NCBI GenBank assembly: GCA_017542245.1 | Contig: JAFXXN010000135.1 | Span: 1-64,000 of the forward strand | Reading direction: 5' to 3' | Source: Lachnospiraceae bacterium | GTDB taxonomy: Bacteria > Bacillota > Clostridia > Lachnospirales > Lachnospiraceae | DNA length: 64,000 nucleotides | In this document: in pieces, positions 42,433-52,113 of the stretch | Layout: the number at the start of each line of letters is the position of its first letter | Numbering within the stretch: position 1 is the first letter of the stretch | The notes under the pieces: generated by a model | Databases searched by the model: none | What the model was told of the DNA's origin: nothing | Seen by the model: the letters and a program-made list of their open reading frames with translations, nothing else | Translations under genes and position numbers: made by a program

Positions 42433-44051
42433 AGAAAAAATTATATTGTATGCGTTTTCTTATAGTATCGCTGATGATCTTTTGCTTTTGGATTCCGACA
42501 GGGATAAAAGCAGATGAGCCTGATGTCTTTGACGAAATGGGAAGATGTTCGCTTACTGCCGATATTTCGGATGACGGGAGCAGCATTACTTTTACAATAG
42601 GAAATGCCGTTAGCGCAGATGGATTCAGAATATATGTAAAAGAGCCCGGAAGTTCTAAGTTTACCGGGATTAAAACGTTAAAAAATTTCGGTAAAAAAGA
42701 GGTAGTTTATACCTACACCGTTTCACAGACAGGAGAGTATGTTTTTAAAGCAAAGGCTTACGGGAATAACGGATCCGGTACAGTGTGGGGGAAATACAGC
42801 AAGAAGGTAAAAGCTTCATTAAAAGCACAGGATGATACCCTTCCTGCATCTATTTCGCCGGAAGGCTATACTTTACAGCAGGTTGTGATCTTGAGCAGGC
42901 ATAATATCAGAGCACCGCTGTCTACCAAAGGATCCACTTTGGATCAGGTAACACCATATAAGTGGTATAAATGGTCTTCAGGAGCCAGCGAGCTTTCACT
43001 TCGCGGCGGGGTTCTTGAAACGGAGATGGGACAGTATTTCAGAAAATGGTTGGAGAATGAGAAGCTTATCCCGGAGAATTATCATCCCGAGGGTGAAGAA
43101 GTACGTTTCTATTCGAATTCAAAACAGAGGACTATTGCTACATCAAGATATTTTTCAGCAGGTTTCTCACCTTCTACAAATGTAGAAATAGAATATCATA
43201 TGGATTTTGATGTTATGGATCCGGTGTTTACTCCTGATTTTAATTTTACAAGCACAAGGTATGCTGAGGATGTAAGGGCGCAGATCAATAGTCTTTTTGC
43301 GGAAAAGGTAGCCGGACTTGAAAGCAATTTTGAGCTTATGGCCGGAGTATTAGATATGAAGAAGTCGGACTTATATAAGGATTATAAATTCTCAAAGGAC
43401 TTTAATATATCTGTGAATTTGGGTGCAGAACCCGGGACGGACGGTTCGCTTAAACTCGGTACACAGATAAGCGATGCACTTGTTCTTCAGTTTTATGAAG
43501 AAGAGAATCCCCAGAAAGCGGCGTTCGGAAAAGATCTGACTATTGAGCAGTGGGCACAGATTTCAGAAATTAAGGATTTATATGGAGATGTTCTTTTTAC
43601 AGCTCCGATAGTAGCGGCAAATGTAGCATATCCTCTTGTTAAAGAAATATATTCGGAAATGAATACGGAGGGAAGAGTATTTACGTTCCTTTGCGGACAT
43701 GATTCAAATCTCGGAAGTGTTCTGTCAGCTTTAAATGTAAAAGATTACGCCCTTCCTTATGCTATAGAAAAGAAAACCCCTATAGGCAGCAAGCTTGTTT
43801 TCTCGAAGTGGACTGACAGAAAAGGAAGAACTTACTGGTCAGTGGATATGGTATACCAGTCGGTGGAACAGTTAAGGACCCAGCCAATCCTTGATCTCAA
43901 CAATCCGCCTGTCATCTATCACATGGAGTTTTCAGGGATTAAGCAAAATAAGGACGGACTGTACAGGGATAAAGATATAAAGAAATTGTTTACCTATGCT
44001 TTCAATAATTATGAAGCTCTTTATAATGAATATATAGAAGATGCTGCATGA
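42429..44051 (+). CDS. Secreted histidine acid phosphatase (phytase-like)
   Basis: A 540-residue protein with a signal peptide (cleavage near IKA-DEP, residue 28). An N-terminal beta-sandwich of fibronectin-III type spans about 38-130. The phosphatase domain begins with VILSRHNIRAPL, where RHNIRAP (157-163) is the RHGxRxP motif with Asn for Gly. The proton donor HD is in CGHDSNLGSV near 432. Relatives include multiple inositol-polyphosphate phosphatases and glucose-1-phosphatase. The enzyme would release phosphate from phytate or sugar phosphates outside the cell. It overlaps the MATE gene by four bases. Confidence 0.85.
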   Translation: MKKKLYCMRFLIVSLMIFCFWIPTGIKADEPDVFDEMGRCSLTADISDDGSSITFTIGNAVSADGFRIYVKEPGSSKFTGIKTLKNFGKKEVVYTYTVSQTGEYVFKAKAYGNNGSGTVWGKYSKKVKASLKAQDDTLPASISPEGYTLQQVVILSRHNIRAPLSTKGSTLDQVTPYKWYKWSSGASELSLRGGVLETEMGQYFRKWLENEKLIPENYHPEGEEVRFYSNSKQRTIATSRYFSAGFSPSTNVEIEYHMDFDVMDPVFTPDFNFTSTRYAEDVRAQINSLFAEKVAGLESNFELMAGVLDMKKSDLYKDYKFSKDFNISVNLGAEPGTDGSLKLGTQISDALVLQFYEEENPQKAAFGKDLTIEQWAQISEIKDLYGDVLFTAPIVAANVAYPLVKEIYSEMNTEGRVFTFLCGHDSNLGSVLSALNVKDYALPYAIEKKTPIGSKLVFSKWTDRKGRTYWSVDMVYQSVEQLRTQPILDLNNPPVIYHMEFSGIKQNKDGLYRDKDIKKLFTYAFNNYEALYNEYIEDAA

Positions 44052-44059
44052 TTTTAATG

Positions 44060-44088
44060 TTGACATCATGGGTAAATAAGTGTATATT
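44060..44088 (+). promoter_or_regulatory. Sigma-A promoter of the foldase gene
   Basis: TTGACA (44060-44065), 17 bases, TATATT (44083-44088). The leader is about 110 bases and AT-rich. Confidence 0.85.
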
Positions 44089-44205
44089 AGTTGCATTGTG
44101 GATTAAAAAAATAAACATAATATTTTCACAAAGAATTCACGATTTACTTTTATTATGTTTTAAGAATTTTTTAATTCAAAAATATTTAGGGAGAAAAAAC
44201 AAAAA

Positions 44206-45420
44206 ATGAGTGAAGAAACCAACGAGAAAATGAGCCTTAGCAAGCAGAGAAAGCTTGCCAAGCAGAAAGAAATTGCCAAAATCAAAAGGAACAGGGTTAT
44301 CGGAAAGGTAGTTCTTGTGGCTGTTATCCTGGCAATTGTAGGAGTTGCCGCATGGCTGATAGCAAGATATGCTATCAAAAAATCCAAAGAGGTAACTGCC
44401 GATACAAATTATTCTGCTCAGATAGACGATAACGGAATGATCAAAAATGTTAAGGCAGCCGATTACGTTACGGTTCCCGATTACAATAATATGACAGTTG
44501 CCAAAGCTGATATCGAGTACAGTGATGAAAAGGTTGAGTCTGATATCCAGACTATTCTTGATAATAATAAAACCCTGCAGTTATCTCCGGAGCTTGTTGC
44601 CAAAGATGGAGACAAGGTTAATATCGATTATGTAGGAAAGATTGACGGAGTTGAATTTGACGGCGGTACAGCAGATGCTTATGATCTGACTCTTGGTTCA
44701 AATAAGTTCATAGATGATTTTGAAGCTCAGATTGTCGGACATAAGCCTACCGATAAATTCGATGTAGAAGTAACTTTCCCGGAGGATTATACAAACAACC
44801 CCGATCTGGCAGGAAAAGATGCAGTATTCTCTGTTTCACTGAACGGTATCTATGTTGCACCTGAGTTTACTGATGAGTTTGTTCAGGAGAAGCTTTCAGA
44901 ATATGCTACAACAGCAGAAGGATATCGCCAGTATCTTAAGGATACAAATTATGAAAGTAACCTTAAAACTTTTGTGAAAGATTATCTGACAAACAATACT
45001 ACTGTAAAGTCGTATCCTTCAGCTTATCTTAAGCAGGTTAAAGGAAATTACAAGGCTACCGAGATGGATAGTTATGAATATATGACCTCTCTGTATACAC
45101 AGTACTATGGAAGTTCACCGTATTCATCATTTACGGATTACCTTTCACAGGCATATTCAAAGACTGAGGAAGAGTATGACGAGTCTATTGAAGAGTCGGT
45201 TTCATCAACTATGAAGTATAATCTTGCATGCCAGGCTATAGCTGAGGCAGAAGGCATTACTGCAAATATTGATGAGGCACGTGAATACTATCTTGATCAT
45301 GGCGAGACTGAGGATGATTTCAATACTTATCTGGAGAAGTATGGAAAGGGATATATGGTACAGTCTTACTTGAATGAGAAAGTTGTTAAATCACTCTGTG
45401 ATCGTGTAAAGGTTCAGTAA
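44206..45420 (+). CDS. Membrane-anchored FKBP/trigger-factor-like peptidyl-prolyl isomerase
   Basis: A 404-residue protein with a basic cytoplasmic N-terminus, one membrane helix (about 44-66) and an extracytoplasmic part. It contains an FKBP domain (about 130-225; GDKVNIDYVGKIDGVEFDGG and the HKPTDKFDVEVTFPEDY bulge) and then a helical region that resembles the trigger-factor C-terminal chaperone arms (LSEYATTAEGYRQYLKDTNYES). It lacks the ribosome-binding domain of the cytoplasmic trigger factor. It probably folds exported proteins, in parallel with PrsA. It is a single-gene transcript with its own promoter and terminator. Confidence 0.87.
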   Translation: MSEETNEKMSLSKQRKLAKQKEIAKIKRNRVIGKVVLVAVILAIVGVAAWLIARYAIKKSKEVTADTNYSAQIDDNGMIKNVKAADYVTVPDYNNMTVAKADIEYSDEKVESDIQTILDNNKTLQLSPELVAKDGDKVNIDYVGKIDGVEFDGGTADAYDLTLGSNKFIDDFEAQIVGHKPTDKFDVEVTFPEDYTNNPDLAGKDAVFSVSLNGIYVAPEFTDEFVQEKLSEYATTAEGYRQYLKDTNYESNLKTFVKDYLTNNTTVKSYPSAYLKQVKGNYKATEMDSYEYMTSLYTQYYGSSPYSSFTDYLSQAYSKTEEEYDESIEESVSSTMKYNLACQAIAEAEGITANIDEAREYYLDHGETEDDFNTYLEKYGKGYMVQSYLNEKVVKSLCDRVKVQ

Positions 45421-45462
45421 AAACAGAGCTTTTAACAATATTGAAAAAATAAGACATAAACC

Positions 45463-45512
45463 GGCGGTGGGAAATGGGTTTTTGATTCCTTTTCTCACCG
45501 CCTTTTCTTTAA
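45463..45512 (+). terminator. Terminator after the foldase gene
   Basis: GGCGGTG (45463-45469) pairs with CACCGCC (45496-45502), with inner GAAA/TTTTC pairing, followed by TTTTCTTT. Confidence 0.8.
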
Positions 45513-45528
45513 GGTGGAACGAAAAGTT

Positions 45529-46383
45529 ATGGCTATATATGATGAGATAAAGAAGAAATTCATTCTTCCGAAGGCATTTGAAGAATGGAAAGATTTTAGG
45601 AAGAATCTGACTGATATAATCATTGATATAAAAGAAAATGAAGGTTCAAAATCAGTTTCGGTGATAGGTGCGGGTCCTTGTAATGATGTTGACCTTCACA
45701 GGCTGTGCAGTTCTTTTGAGGCCGTTACGTTAATTGATTGTGACGCAGCTGCGATGGGAGTTGCATTAGGCAGGCTTACAAATCCTGAGATATGGAAGAT
45801 GAATCTCATTGAGCTTTCGCTGACCGGTATTAAGGAAAAAGATATTTCACTGTTCTGCGAGAATACTTTATCAGAACTTCGGAAATATGGGAGAAAACTG
45901 ACGGCATCCGACTTTTATATGATATTTGAAAACAGATTGGATGAGCTAGGTAAAAAGATGATAGTATCCGGGGATGCACTGCTGAAAAAACTTCCTAAGA
46001 GGGATATAGTTGTCTGTAACGGTGTGTTCAGCCAACTGTTTTCTACAATTTCTTTTTTTATAAGATCGTGTGCGGCAAGCATGCCGGATAATATACTTGA
46101 TGAGATAGAGGCTGAAACAGGGAAGCTGGAAGAGAAGCTTCGGGAGTTTAGCCGTAAACTTGTTCCCATAATTACAGAGGCAATTGTAAGATCAGCACAA
46201 AAGTATGCGGTTTTCGGTAATGAGTACTCTGAAATAAATCCGGTAGAAGGTGCCTGCCGCTGTATAAGTGCTATAAGAAAAAATGAGGAGATTGTCAGGG
46301 AGTGTACTGCATTATGGGATTTTAACCGTACCCATGGCATAAGGTATGATATGCTTATACAGGTTGTTAAAGGAAGAACTTAA
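45529..46383 (+). CDS. Rossmann-fold protein, possible methyltransferase
   Basis: A 284-residue protein. VSVIGAGPCNDVDLHRLC...VTLIDCDAAAMGVAL has the beta-loop-alpha-beta of a SAM-binding class I methyltransferase, with GAGPCND in the place of GxGxG and the acidic Asp at the end of strand 2. DIVVCNGVFSQLF matches motif IV. The catalytic identity is not recognisable. AAGGTGG upstream favours ATG 45529 over the open frame from 45514. It is followed six bases later by an uncharacterised gene. Confidence 0.6.
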   Translation: MAIYDEIKKKFILPKAFEEWKDFRKNLTDIIIDIKENEGSKSVSVIGAGPCNDVDLHRLCSSFEAVTLIDCDAAAMGVALGRLTNPEIWKMNLIELSLTGIKEKDISLFCENTLSELRKYGRKLTASDFYMIFENRLDELGKKMIVSGDALLKKLPKRDIVVCNGVFSQLFSTISFFIRSCAASMPDNILDEIEAETGKLEEKLREFSRKLVPIITEAIVRSAQKYAVFGNEYSEINPVEGACRCISAIRKNEEIVRECTALWDFNRTHGIRYDMLIQVVKGRT

Positions 46384-46389
46384 ATTCGT

Positions 46390-47208
46390 TTGGAAATTTT
46401 TAAAAGGGAAATAAACAATACTGTAAGACGTATGGAAAATGGATCTGAAAGAGTTGAAGGATTTGTCTTTATTACATGGGTTGATTCAGCCGGAAGGATC
46501 CTTGGATTTCAGATAATGGATGAGTATGAGGATGATGGTTTTTGTGTAAGATATGCAAATAACGGAAGCAAATTCGAGGCACAGGCTTATCTGCTTAATA
46601 ACGGTGACCCGTATGTGGATATTTTCTCTGTTTCGGGAAATCTTAGCGGCGCTGATTTAAGCGGAACGTTGACCATACCTGCGGATGATTTTGGCAGAGA
46701 CTATTCGGAACTGGTTATAGAGTTTAAGGATCTTAACATTCTGAATCTGATAAACGGTGAGATCAATATGAAGATAGTTGGTTCACCTGCAGATTTCTTA
46801 AATAATATGTATGCATTATACATGATAGGAGATTGGGAGCTTAAAGATTGTAATAGGTGTCTTGATGAAACGGAACTGTCCGAAGCACAAATTGAGATTG
46901 CAATTAATATGAGTGCAGATAAATGGGAGTTTAATGCTTCAGCCTCAGACAAAACTGAAAAGCTGGTATCAACAACAATTAAGATTGAAAACGGATCTGC
47001 CGGGGATATTGATATTCCTGACAGTACAACTTCAGTAAACAGTGGGAGCAGATTTGAGGCATTTTGGAATAAGATGGATTGGTCAATTTTCAGAAATAAG
47101 CTTAAGGATGCAGAAGCACCGGAAGATGTATTTGAGGTAGACTGGTCAGATATAGAGGATATCGAAAGATTCTTTGAAAGAATTAACCGTACTTATTCTT
47201 CATACTGA
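46390..47208 (+). CDS. Protein of unknown function
   Basis: A 272-residue soluble protein with an acidic composition. The N-terminal half is beta-rich (EGFVFITWVDSAGRILGFQIMD; AQAYLLNNGDPYVDIFSVSGN; LSGADLSGTLTIPADDF), and a helical acidic tail ends the protein (WSDIEDIERFFERINRTYSS). The likely start is TTG 46390, six bases after the preceding stop; ATG 46432 is the alternative. Probably co-transcribed and functionally tied to the methyltransferase-like gene. A family-3 repeat follows the stop codon. I do not recognise a family. Confidence 0.6.
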   Translation: MEIFKREINNTVRRMENGSERVEGFVFITWVDSAGRILGFQIMDEYEDDGFCVRYANNGSKFEAQAYLLNNGDPYVDIFSVSGNLSGADLSGTLTIPADDFGRDYSELVIEFKDLNILNLINGEINMKIVGSPADFLNNMYALYMIGDWELKDCNRCLDETELSEAQIEIAINMSADKWEFNASASDKTEKLVSTTIKIENGSAGDIDIPDSTTSVNSGSRFEAFWNKMDWSIFRNKLKDAEAPEDVFEVDWSDIEDIERFFERINRTYSSY

Positions 47209-47243
47209 TAATATAACAAAATAGAAGGCGTTTTCGAGGTAAC
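47209..47243 (+). repeat. Family-3 repeat, copy 2
   Basis: AATATAACAAAA followed by GAAGGCGTTTTCGAGGTAA, directly after a stop codon; the same two blocks occur in the copy at 26423-26490. Confidence 0.6.
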
Positions 47244-47252
47244 ATTGAATAT

Positions 47253-47295
47253 GCCGTCTGGTCATTTATCTAAGAAATGAACCGGGCGGCTTTTT
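47253..47295 (+). terminator. Terminator upstream of rpsB
   Basis: A long stem starting GCCGTCTGGT and ending GGGCGGC with several G-T pairs, followed by TTTTT. It isolates rpsB-tsf from the upstream genes. Confidence 0.75.
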
Positions 47296-47344
47296 CTGTA
47301 CCTGATCAATCTGATCATAATCATAGAAAAAATAAAAAAAATAC

Positions 47345-47400
47345 TTGCATATGAAAAAAATCTGTGATAAAATATCAAAGGTTGCGCTGACAGCGCAACC
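47345..47400 (+). promoter_or_regulatory. rpsB promoter and 5'-terminal hairpin
   Basis: TTGCAT (47345-47350), 17 bases, TAAAAT (47368-47373). The predicted transcript starts near 47380 with the hairpin GGTTGCGCTG/CAGCGCAACC (47380-47400). A stem at the very 5' end usually protects mRNA; the remaining 80-base leader may also carry S2 autoregulation. Confidence 0.75.
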
Positions 47401-47482
47401 CAAAATATAAAAAGCTCCTATGCACGGTGCAGCAGATGCTGTCGCAGAATGGGGCAAAATTAACCAAACGGAGGAAAAAAAC

Positions 47483-48235
47483 ATGAGTGTAATCTCAATG
47501 AAACAGCTCTTAGAAGCAGGTGTTCATTTTGGACATCAGACAAGACGCTGGAACCCTAAGATGGCAGAGTACATCTACACAGAAAGAAACGGTATCTATA
47601 TTATTGACCTTCAGAAGTCAGTTGGTAAGGTTGATGAGGCTTATTATGCAGTTAAGGATATCGTAGCAAACGGCGGTAAGGTTCTTTTCGTAGGAACAAA
47701 GAAGCAGGCTCAGGATGCTATTAAGTCAGAAGCAGAGCGTTGCGGAATGTACTATGTAAATGAGAGATGGTTAGGTGGTATGCTTACCAACTTCAAGACT
47801 ATCAAGACACGTATAGCAAGACTTAAGGCTATCGAGAAGATGTCTGAGGACGGAACATTTGATGTTCTTCCTAAGAAAGAAGTTATCCAGATAAAGAAGG
47901 AATGGGAGAAGCTTGAGAAGAACCTTTCAGGTATCAAGGAAATGCCTTCTGTTCCCGATTGTATTTTTGTAGTTGATCCCAAGAAGGAGAAAATCTGTGT
48001 TGATGAGGCACATTCTCTTGGTATTCCGCTTATCGGTATTGCTGATACAAACTGTGATCCCGAGGAACTTGATTATGTTATCCCCGGAAATGATGATGCT
48101 ATCCGTGCAGTAAAGCTTATCGTAGCTAAGATGGCTGATGCTGTAATCGAAGCTAATCAGGGTGTTGATGCTGTAGCATCATCTGAAGAAGCTGAGAGTG
48201 CAGAGGCAGATGCTGAAGTATCAGAAGAGGCTTAA
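47483..48235 (+). CDS. rpsB: 30S ribosomal protein S2
   Basis: A 250-residue S2 protein of the small ribosomal subunit. The N-terminal signature [26 protein letters not shown] and the central [12 protein letters not shown] and [21 protein letters not shown] blocks are canonical. GGAGG eight bases before ATG 47483 gives the start. The C-terminal tail is acidic and Ala/Glu-rich, as common in Firmicutes. It forms an operon with tsf 27 bases downstream. Codon usage shows strong bias, in keeping with high expression. Confidence 0.98.
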   Translation: MSVISMKQLLEAGVHFGHQTRRWNPKMAEYIYTERNGIYIIDLQKSVGKVDEAYYAVKDIVANGGKVLFVGTKKQAQDAIKSEAERCGMYYVNERWLGGMLTNFKTIKTRIARLKAIEKMSEDGTFDVLPKKEVIQIKKEWEKLEKNLSGIKEMPSVPDCIFVVDPKKEKICVDEAHSLGIPLIGIADTNCDPEELDYVIPGNDDAIRAVKLIVAKMADAVIEANQGVDAVASSEEAESAEADAEVSEEA

Positions 48236-48262
48236 TATCGTATAATACAGGAGGAAAAATAA

Positions 48263-49366
48263 ATGGCAGCTATTACAGCAGCAATGGTTAAGGAATTAAG
48301 AGAAATGACCGGATCCGGAATGATGGATTGTAAGAAGGCTCTTGCAGAGTGCGACGGTAATTTCGATGAGGCTATAGAGTATTTACGTAAGCGTGGTCTT
48401 GCTCAGGCAGAGAAGAAGGCAAGCCGTATCGCAGCTGAGGGTGTTTGTGACTGCTTTATTTCAGCAGATAACAAGACCGGTTCTATCGTAGAAGTTAACT
48501 CTGAGACAGATTTCGTTGCTAAGAACGATAAGTTCAGAGCTTACGTTGAGCAGGTAGCTCAGCAGGCAGCAGAGACTAATGCAGCTGATATCGATGCTTT
48601 CCTTGCAGAAACATGGAAGTTCGATACTACAAAGACCGTTGATGAAGCTCGTGCAGCTCAGGTTGCTGTTATCGGCGAGAACCTTAAGGTTCGTCGTTTT
48701 GTTAAGTATACTACAGAGGGATTCCTTGTTAAGTACATCCATATGGGTGGCAAGATCGCTATCCTTCTTGACGTAGATGCACCTTATAATGACAATACAG
48801 TTGAATGTGCAAAGAACCTTGCAATGCAGATTGCAGCTATGAATCCTTCATATGTTAAGAAGGAAGAGATTTCTGCAGATACTCTTGCTAAGGAAAAGGA
48901 AATCGTTGTTGACAGCTCTCTTGCTGATCCTGCTTCACTTCCTAAGCCCATTCTTAATGCAGTTATCCAGGAAGCTCTTGACAAGAATCTTTGGGGAGCA
49001 GATGATAAAGCTGCTTACGAAGCAGAGAAGAACAATAAGTTCTGGTACAACTTCATGTCAAATGAAGGAATGCAGGTACTTAGAGATATCGCAGCAACTC
49101 ATAAGGCTGAATATCTTGAGAACAAGATTTTTGCAGGTCTTGTTGAAGGACGTTTCTCAAAACGTCTTAAGGAAATCTGCCTTGTTGATCAGGATTATGT
49201 AAAGGCTGAGGATAAGGAAAACGTTGGCCAGTACATCGCTAAGGTTGCTAAGGATAACGGATGCACATTCAGTGTAAAGAGATTCGTTCGTTTCGAAACC
49301 GGTGAAGGTCTTGAGAAGAGAAATGAAGATTTCGCTGCAGAAGTTGCTAAGCAGATGGGACAGTAA
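48263..49366 (+). CDS. tsf: Elongation factor Ts
   Basis: A 367-residue guanine-nucleotide exchange factor for EF-Tu. The N-terminal UBA-like domain reads MVKELREMTGSGMMDCKKALAECDGN, and the core TDFVAKND loop that inserts into EF-Tu is present. The protein is longer than the roughly 280-300 residues of many bacteria, because of additional sequence within the core (about 210-310). GGAGG lies upstream of ATG 48263. A terminator follows. Codon bias matches rpsB. Confidence 0.97.
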   Translation: MAAITAAMVKELREMTGSGMMDCKKALAECDGNFDEAIEYLRKRGLAQAEKKASRIAAEGVCDCFISADNKTGSIVEVNSETDFVAKNDKFRAYVEQVAQQAAETNAADIDAFLAETWKFDTTKTVDEARAAQVAVIGENLKVRRFVKYTTEGFLVKYIHMGGKIAILLDVDAPYNDNTVECAKNLAMQIAAMNPSYVKKEEISADTLAKEKEIVVDSSLADPASLPKPILNAVIQEALDKNLWGADDKAAYEAEKNNKFWYNFMSNEGMQVLRDIAATHKAEYLENKIFAGLVEGRFSKRLKEICLVDQDYVKAEDKENVGQYIAKVAKDNGCTFSVKRFVRFETGEGLEKRNEDFAAEVAKQMGQ

Positions 49367-49393
49367 TCTAATTAGTTTAATATGATGATAGTT

Positions 49394-49435
49394 ACAGGAA
49401 ATCGTAGGCTTGCCTATTGATTTCCTGTTTTTTTA
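49394..49435 (+). terminator. Terminator of the rpsB-tsf operon
   Basis: ACAGGAAATC pairs with GATTTCCTGT, with an inner TAGG/CCTA stem, followed by seven T. Confidence 0.9.
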
Positions 49436-49500
49436 TTTGTGTGATGAACAAACGGACCGAGTAGGAACGAGACTTTTCGACTGCAATAAACGAGTGCCCA
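49430..49500 (+). repeat. Possible family-2 repeat, distant copy
   Basis: Directly after the tsf terminator: GTGTGATGAACAAACGGACC, then GCAATAAACGAGTGCCCATA, which resemble GTGCGATAAACGAATGCCA of the copies at 26783 and 58506. The order is partly rearranged, so membership is uncertain. Confidence 0.35.
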
Positions 49501-49561
49501 TAAAAAAACTTCCTCTTTAGCAATCCGGAAGGAATCCGTGATTAATCATAAAGAGGAAGTT
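49501..49561 (-). terminator. Terminator of the chemotaxis receptor gene
   Basis: On the minus strand AACTTCCTCTTT and AAAGAGGAAGTT form a 12-bp stem followed by TTTTTTAT. A smaller hairpin sits inside the loop. Confidence 0.85.
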
Positions 49562-49604
49562 AAGGATATAATTATGGATGAATTCTATAAAATGTATACA
49601 GTTG

Positions 49605-51278
49605 TCAGATCTTAAAGTATGAAACAGCTTCTTTAAGTGAATCTGAAAGTTCATTAATATGAGTGCTGTCCTGACTTACTTTTACAACATTCTTGGAAAT
49701 AACGCTGATGGAAGAGGATACTTCTTCGTTAGTGGCTGCAGTTTCTTCGGAAATGGCTGACAGATCACTTACAGCATTGGTTATAACAGCTTTAATATTG
49801 TTCAGTTCATCTGTAATTGAAGATACTGAATTAATCTTCTGTACAGAGTTTTTGATTTCGGAATCAAGAACACCGAATTTGTTGTGAGTGATACCAAGAA
49901 GTTTTTGCTCTTCAGCAATGATCTTTTCAACTTCTTTGGACTGTGCAACACATTCTTCGGACTGAGCGGATATTTCGGATACGATTTCGGTTATCCTCAT
50001 AGCTGAATTGTTTGACTGCTCTGCAAGATGCTTAATTTCTTCTGCAACAACACCAAAACCTCTTCCGCTTTCTCCGGCACGTGCTGCTTCTATGGAAGCA
50101 TTGAGCGCCAACAGATTTGTCTGGTCGGCAATTTCTGTGATAAATCCGATCATCTCTTCAATCTTACTTATTGAATTATTGGTATCGGTAATTTTTTTGG
50201 AAATAGTCTCAATAGCTTCGGCCGATTTTTTACTGCTTGAACTCATGTTTTCTATACAGCTTGAAGCTTCGTTATTAGCGTTAAGCATTTTTTCGGAACT
50301 TGAGTTAAGGTGATCGGTATTTGAAACTATTTTTTCTATCATGGAACCCATGGAGATTACATTTGAATTGATTTCCTGAACGCTTTCAGCCATGGTTTCG
50401 GTAGCTCTTGAAAGGCTGTCCATCGATTTTGATATATGATCGGTTCCGTCTGCTGACTGCTTTGCAAGTACTGCGGTAGAATCTATGGAAGCTTTTAACT
50501 CTTCAGTAGAGGAGCGGATCTTTGAAATGGATTGATTTAATGCATTTGACAGCCTCTTGGCAGATTCAATAAGGGAAATGGTTTCATGAATCTTTGATTT
50601 TGCACGGATATTAACTGACTCGCCGTTTGAAAGCTTCTTTATATTATTGGCAATGTTCTTAAGAGGAGTGGATACTTTCCTTGATAATATGATAGTGATA
50701 ATACTGATCGCTACTAACATGGACACTCCCACGATAAGAACCGTAAGAATAAGACTACGTTTGGTATCGTTTATCGATGTACATGGTTTACCGGCAAAAG
50801 CCATACCTTTTATACTGTCTTCTGTACCTAAAGGCATATAGTAAACATAATAATCAATTCCGCTTATAAAAACATCTTTGGCAAAATAATCATTTCCGCT
50901 TTTGACGGTATTCCATATGTTTGAATCGGCTTTCGTCCCTTCTATACGTTTACCGGTTTCGTCTTTTATGGTAGTCATGAAACGGACATCGTCTTTGAAT
51001 AATGTGAATTCAATACCTATAGTTGACATCCTGTCAATATAATCAGTCTCATATTCACAGAAGCCGTCAACCAGGTCATTGTCGTTTATCAGATCATATT
51101 CATAATATTCCCTGAGTCCTTTAGCTGCCAGCCTGAGCTCCTGTTGAATATTGTCTTCAAGGTTGTTTGTTGAAACAATTGAGATAACAGTACCTAAAAT
51201 GAGTAATCCGAGAACTAACGGAATGATGGCAAACATTATCATCATTCGTTTAAGGTTAAGTATGCTTTTTTTATTCAC
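49605..51278 (-). CDS. Methyl-accepting chemotaxis protein
   Basis: A 557-residue receptor. Membrane helix 1 is at about 12-35, an extracellular single-cache-like domain at 36-180, helix 2 at about 185-207, then HAMP and the signalling domain. The hairpin tip [31 protein letters not shown] is the CheA/CheW contact. The cytoplasmic part is a long Ser/Asn-rich coiled coil. The ligand is unknown. The start is GTG 51278, with AGGAG seven bases upstream; the frame could extend seven codons to a TTG. Presence of a receptor suggests a motile cell. Confidence 0.92.
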   Translation of the reverse strand: MNKKSILNLKRMMIMFAIIPLVLGLLILGTVISIVSTNNLEDNIQQELRLAAKGLREYYEYDLINDNDLVDGFCEYETDYIDRMSTIGIEFTLFKDDVRFMTTIKDETGKRIEGTKADSNIWNTVKSGNDYFAKDVFISGIDYYVYYMPLGTEDSIKGMAFAGKPCTSINDTKRSLILTVLIVGVSMLVAISIITIILSRKVSTPLKNIANNIKKLSNGESVNIRAKSKIHETISLIESAKRLSNALNQSISKIRSSTEELKASIDSTAVLAKQSADGTDHISKSMDSLSRATETMAESVQEINSNVISMGSMIEKIVSNTDHLNSSSEKMLNANNEASSCIENMSSSSKKSAEAIETISKKITDTNNSISKIEEMIGFITEIADQTNLLALNASIEAARAGESGRGFGVVAEEIKHLAEQSNNSAMRITEIVSEISAQSEECVAQSKEVEKIIAEEQKLLGITHNKFGVLDSEIKNSVQKINSVSSITDELNNIKAVITNAVSDLSAISEETAATNEEVSSSISVISKNVVKVSQDSTHINELSDSLKEAVSYFKI

Positions 51279-51396
51279 AAATCTACTCCTTTCTGCCAAT
51301 AAATGCCTTGAAAGTACAATGATTCTGAGTAAAAATCATATTTATTTAAATATAGCAGAAGAGTGTAAATAAATCAAGTAAAAAGAGCATATTTTT

Positions 51397-52092
51397 TTAT
51401 TTTGCCTGGGCCTGTCTTAAGGCATTTCTTATGGCCAGTCCGGATATTTCACGTTTGTATAGCAGGGTGCTAAAAATATAACATAGAAGACCGCCTACAA
51501 GTATTATTCCGTATGAAAATGCTATTACCAGAGCCGGATTATCACCGTTCATAAGGGAAGAGGCAACATTTTCGTAGAACATAAAGTGTTCGTTCATACT
51601 GAAAAGCATAAAGACAAGTACTGTACATATACATATTATAAGTGCTGCAATATACATTTTAAATGAAAATGCCATATATAACAGAAGAAATGAAATAATG
51701 ATAGCAGCATAGATAAGAACACTGTAGTGTTTTGCGTAGGTACTGCCGGATTCAGCCAAAAATGTCGGATCGGCTCTTAATACTCGTATGATTACAAGGA
51801 CTGTAAATGCGGTGAGGCAGAAGATCAGGCTTATTAAGGTTGAACCGACTGTCTGGATTTTCTTTTTATAAGGAGAAACCTGAACTATTTTTGCTACACT
51901 CGGCGAAAATACGAGCTGGAAAGTATAGAGGCCGGAAAGTGATATATACAGTGCTCCCAAAGTACTGTTTGAAGTGGACCCCATAACTTCAAACATTATT
52001 CCCAGTGCAAAGAATACTAAACTTAAAATACACATGAGTTTAAACTGTAAGCCGTATCTTATAATCTTAAAATATAATTTTATATCTTTCAT
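51397..52092 (-). CDS. ABC transporter permease-like membrane protein B
   Basis: A 231-residue protein with about six membrane helices and short loops, last gene of a four-gene minus-strand operon. It starts IKLYFKIIRYGLQFKLMCILSLVFFALGI. It has no recognisable enzymatic motif. Position after an ABC ATPase and another polytopic protein indicates an ABC-2-type membrane subunit, as in ytr-like operons. It lies 21 bases after the preceding gene. Confidence 0.65.
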   Translation of the reverse strand: MKDIKLYFKIIRYGLQFKLMCILSLVFFALGIMFEVMGSTSNSTLGALYISLSGLYTFQLVFSPSVAKIVQVSPYKKKIQTVGSTLISLIFCLTAFTVLVIIRVLRADPTFLAESGSTYAKHYSVLIYAAIIISFLLLYMAFSFKMYIAALIICICTVLVFMLFSMNEHFMFYENVASSLMNGDNPALVIAFSYGIILVGGLLCYIFSTLLYKREISGLAIRNALRQAQAK

Positions 52093-52113
52093 AATAACTC
52101 CAATCTTTTGTTA

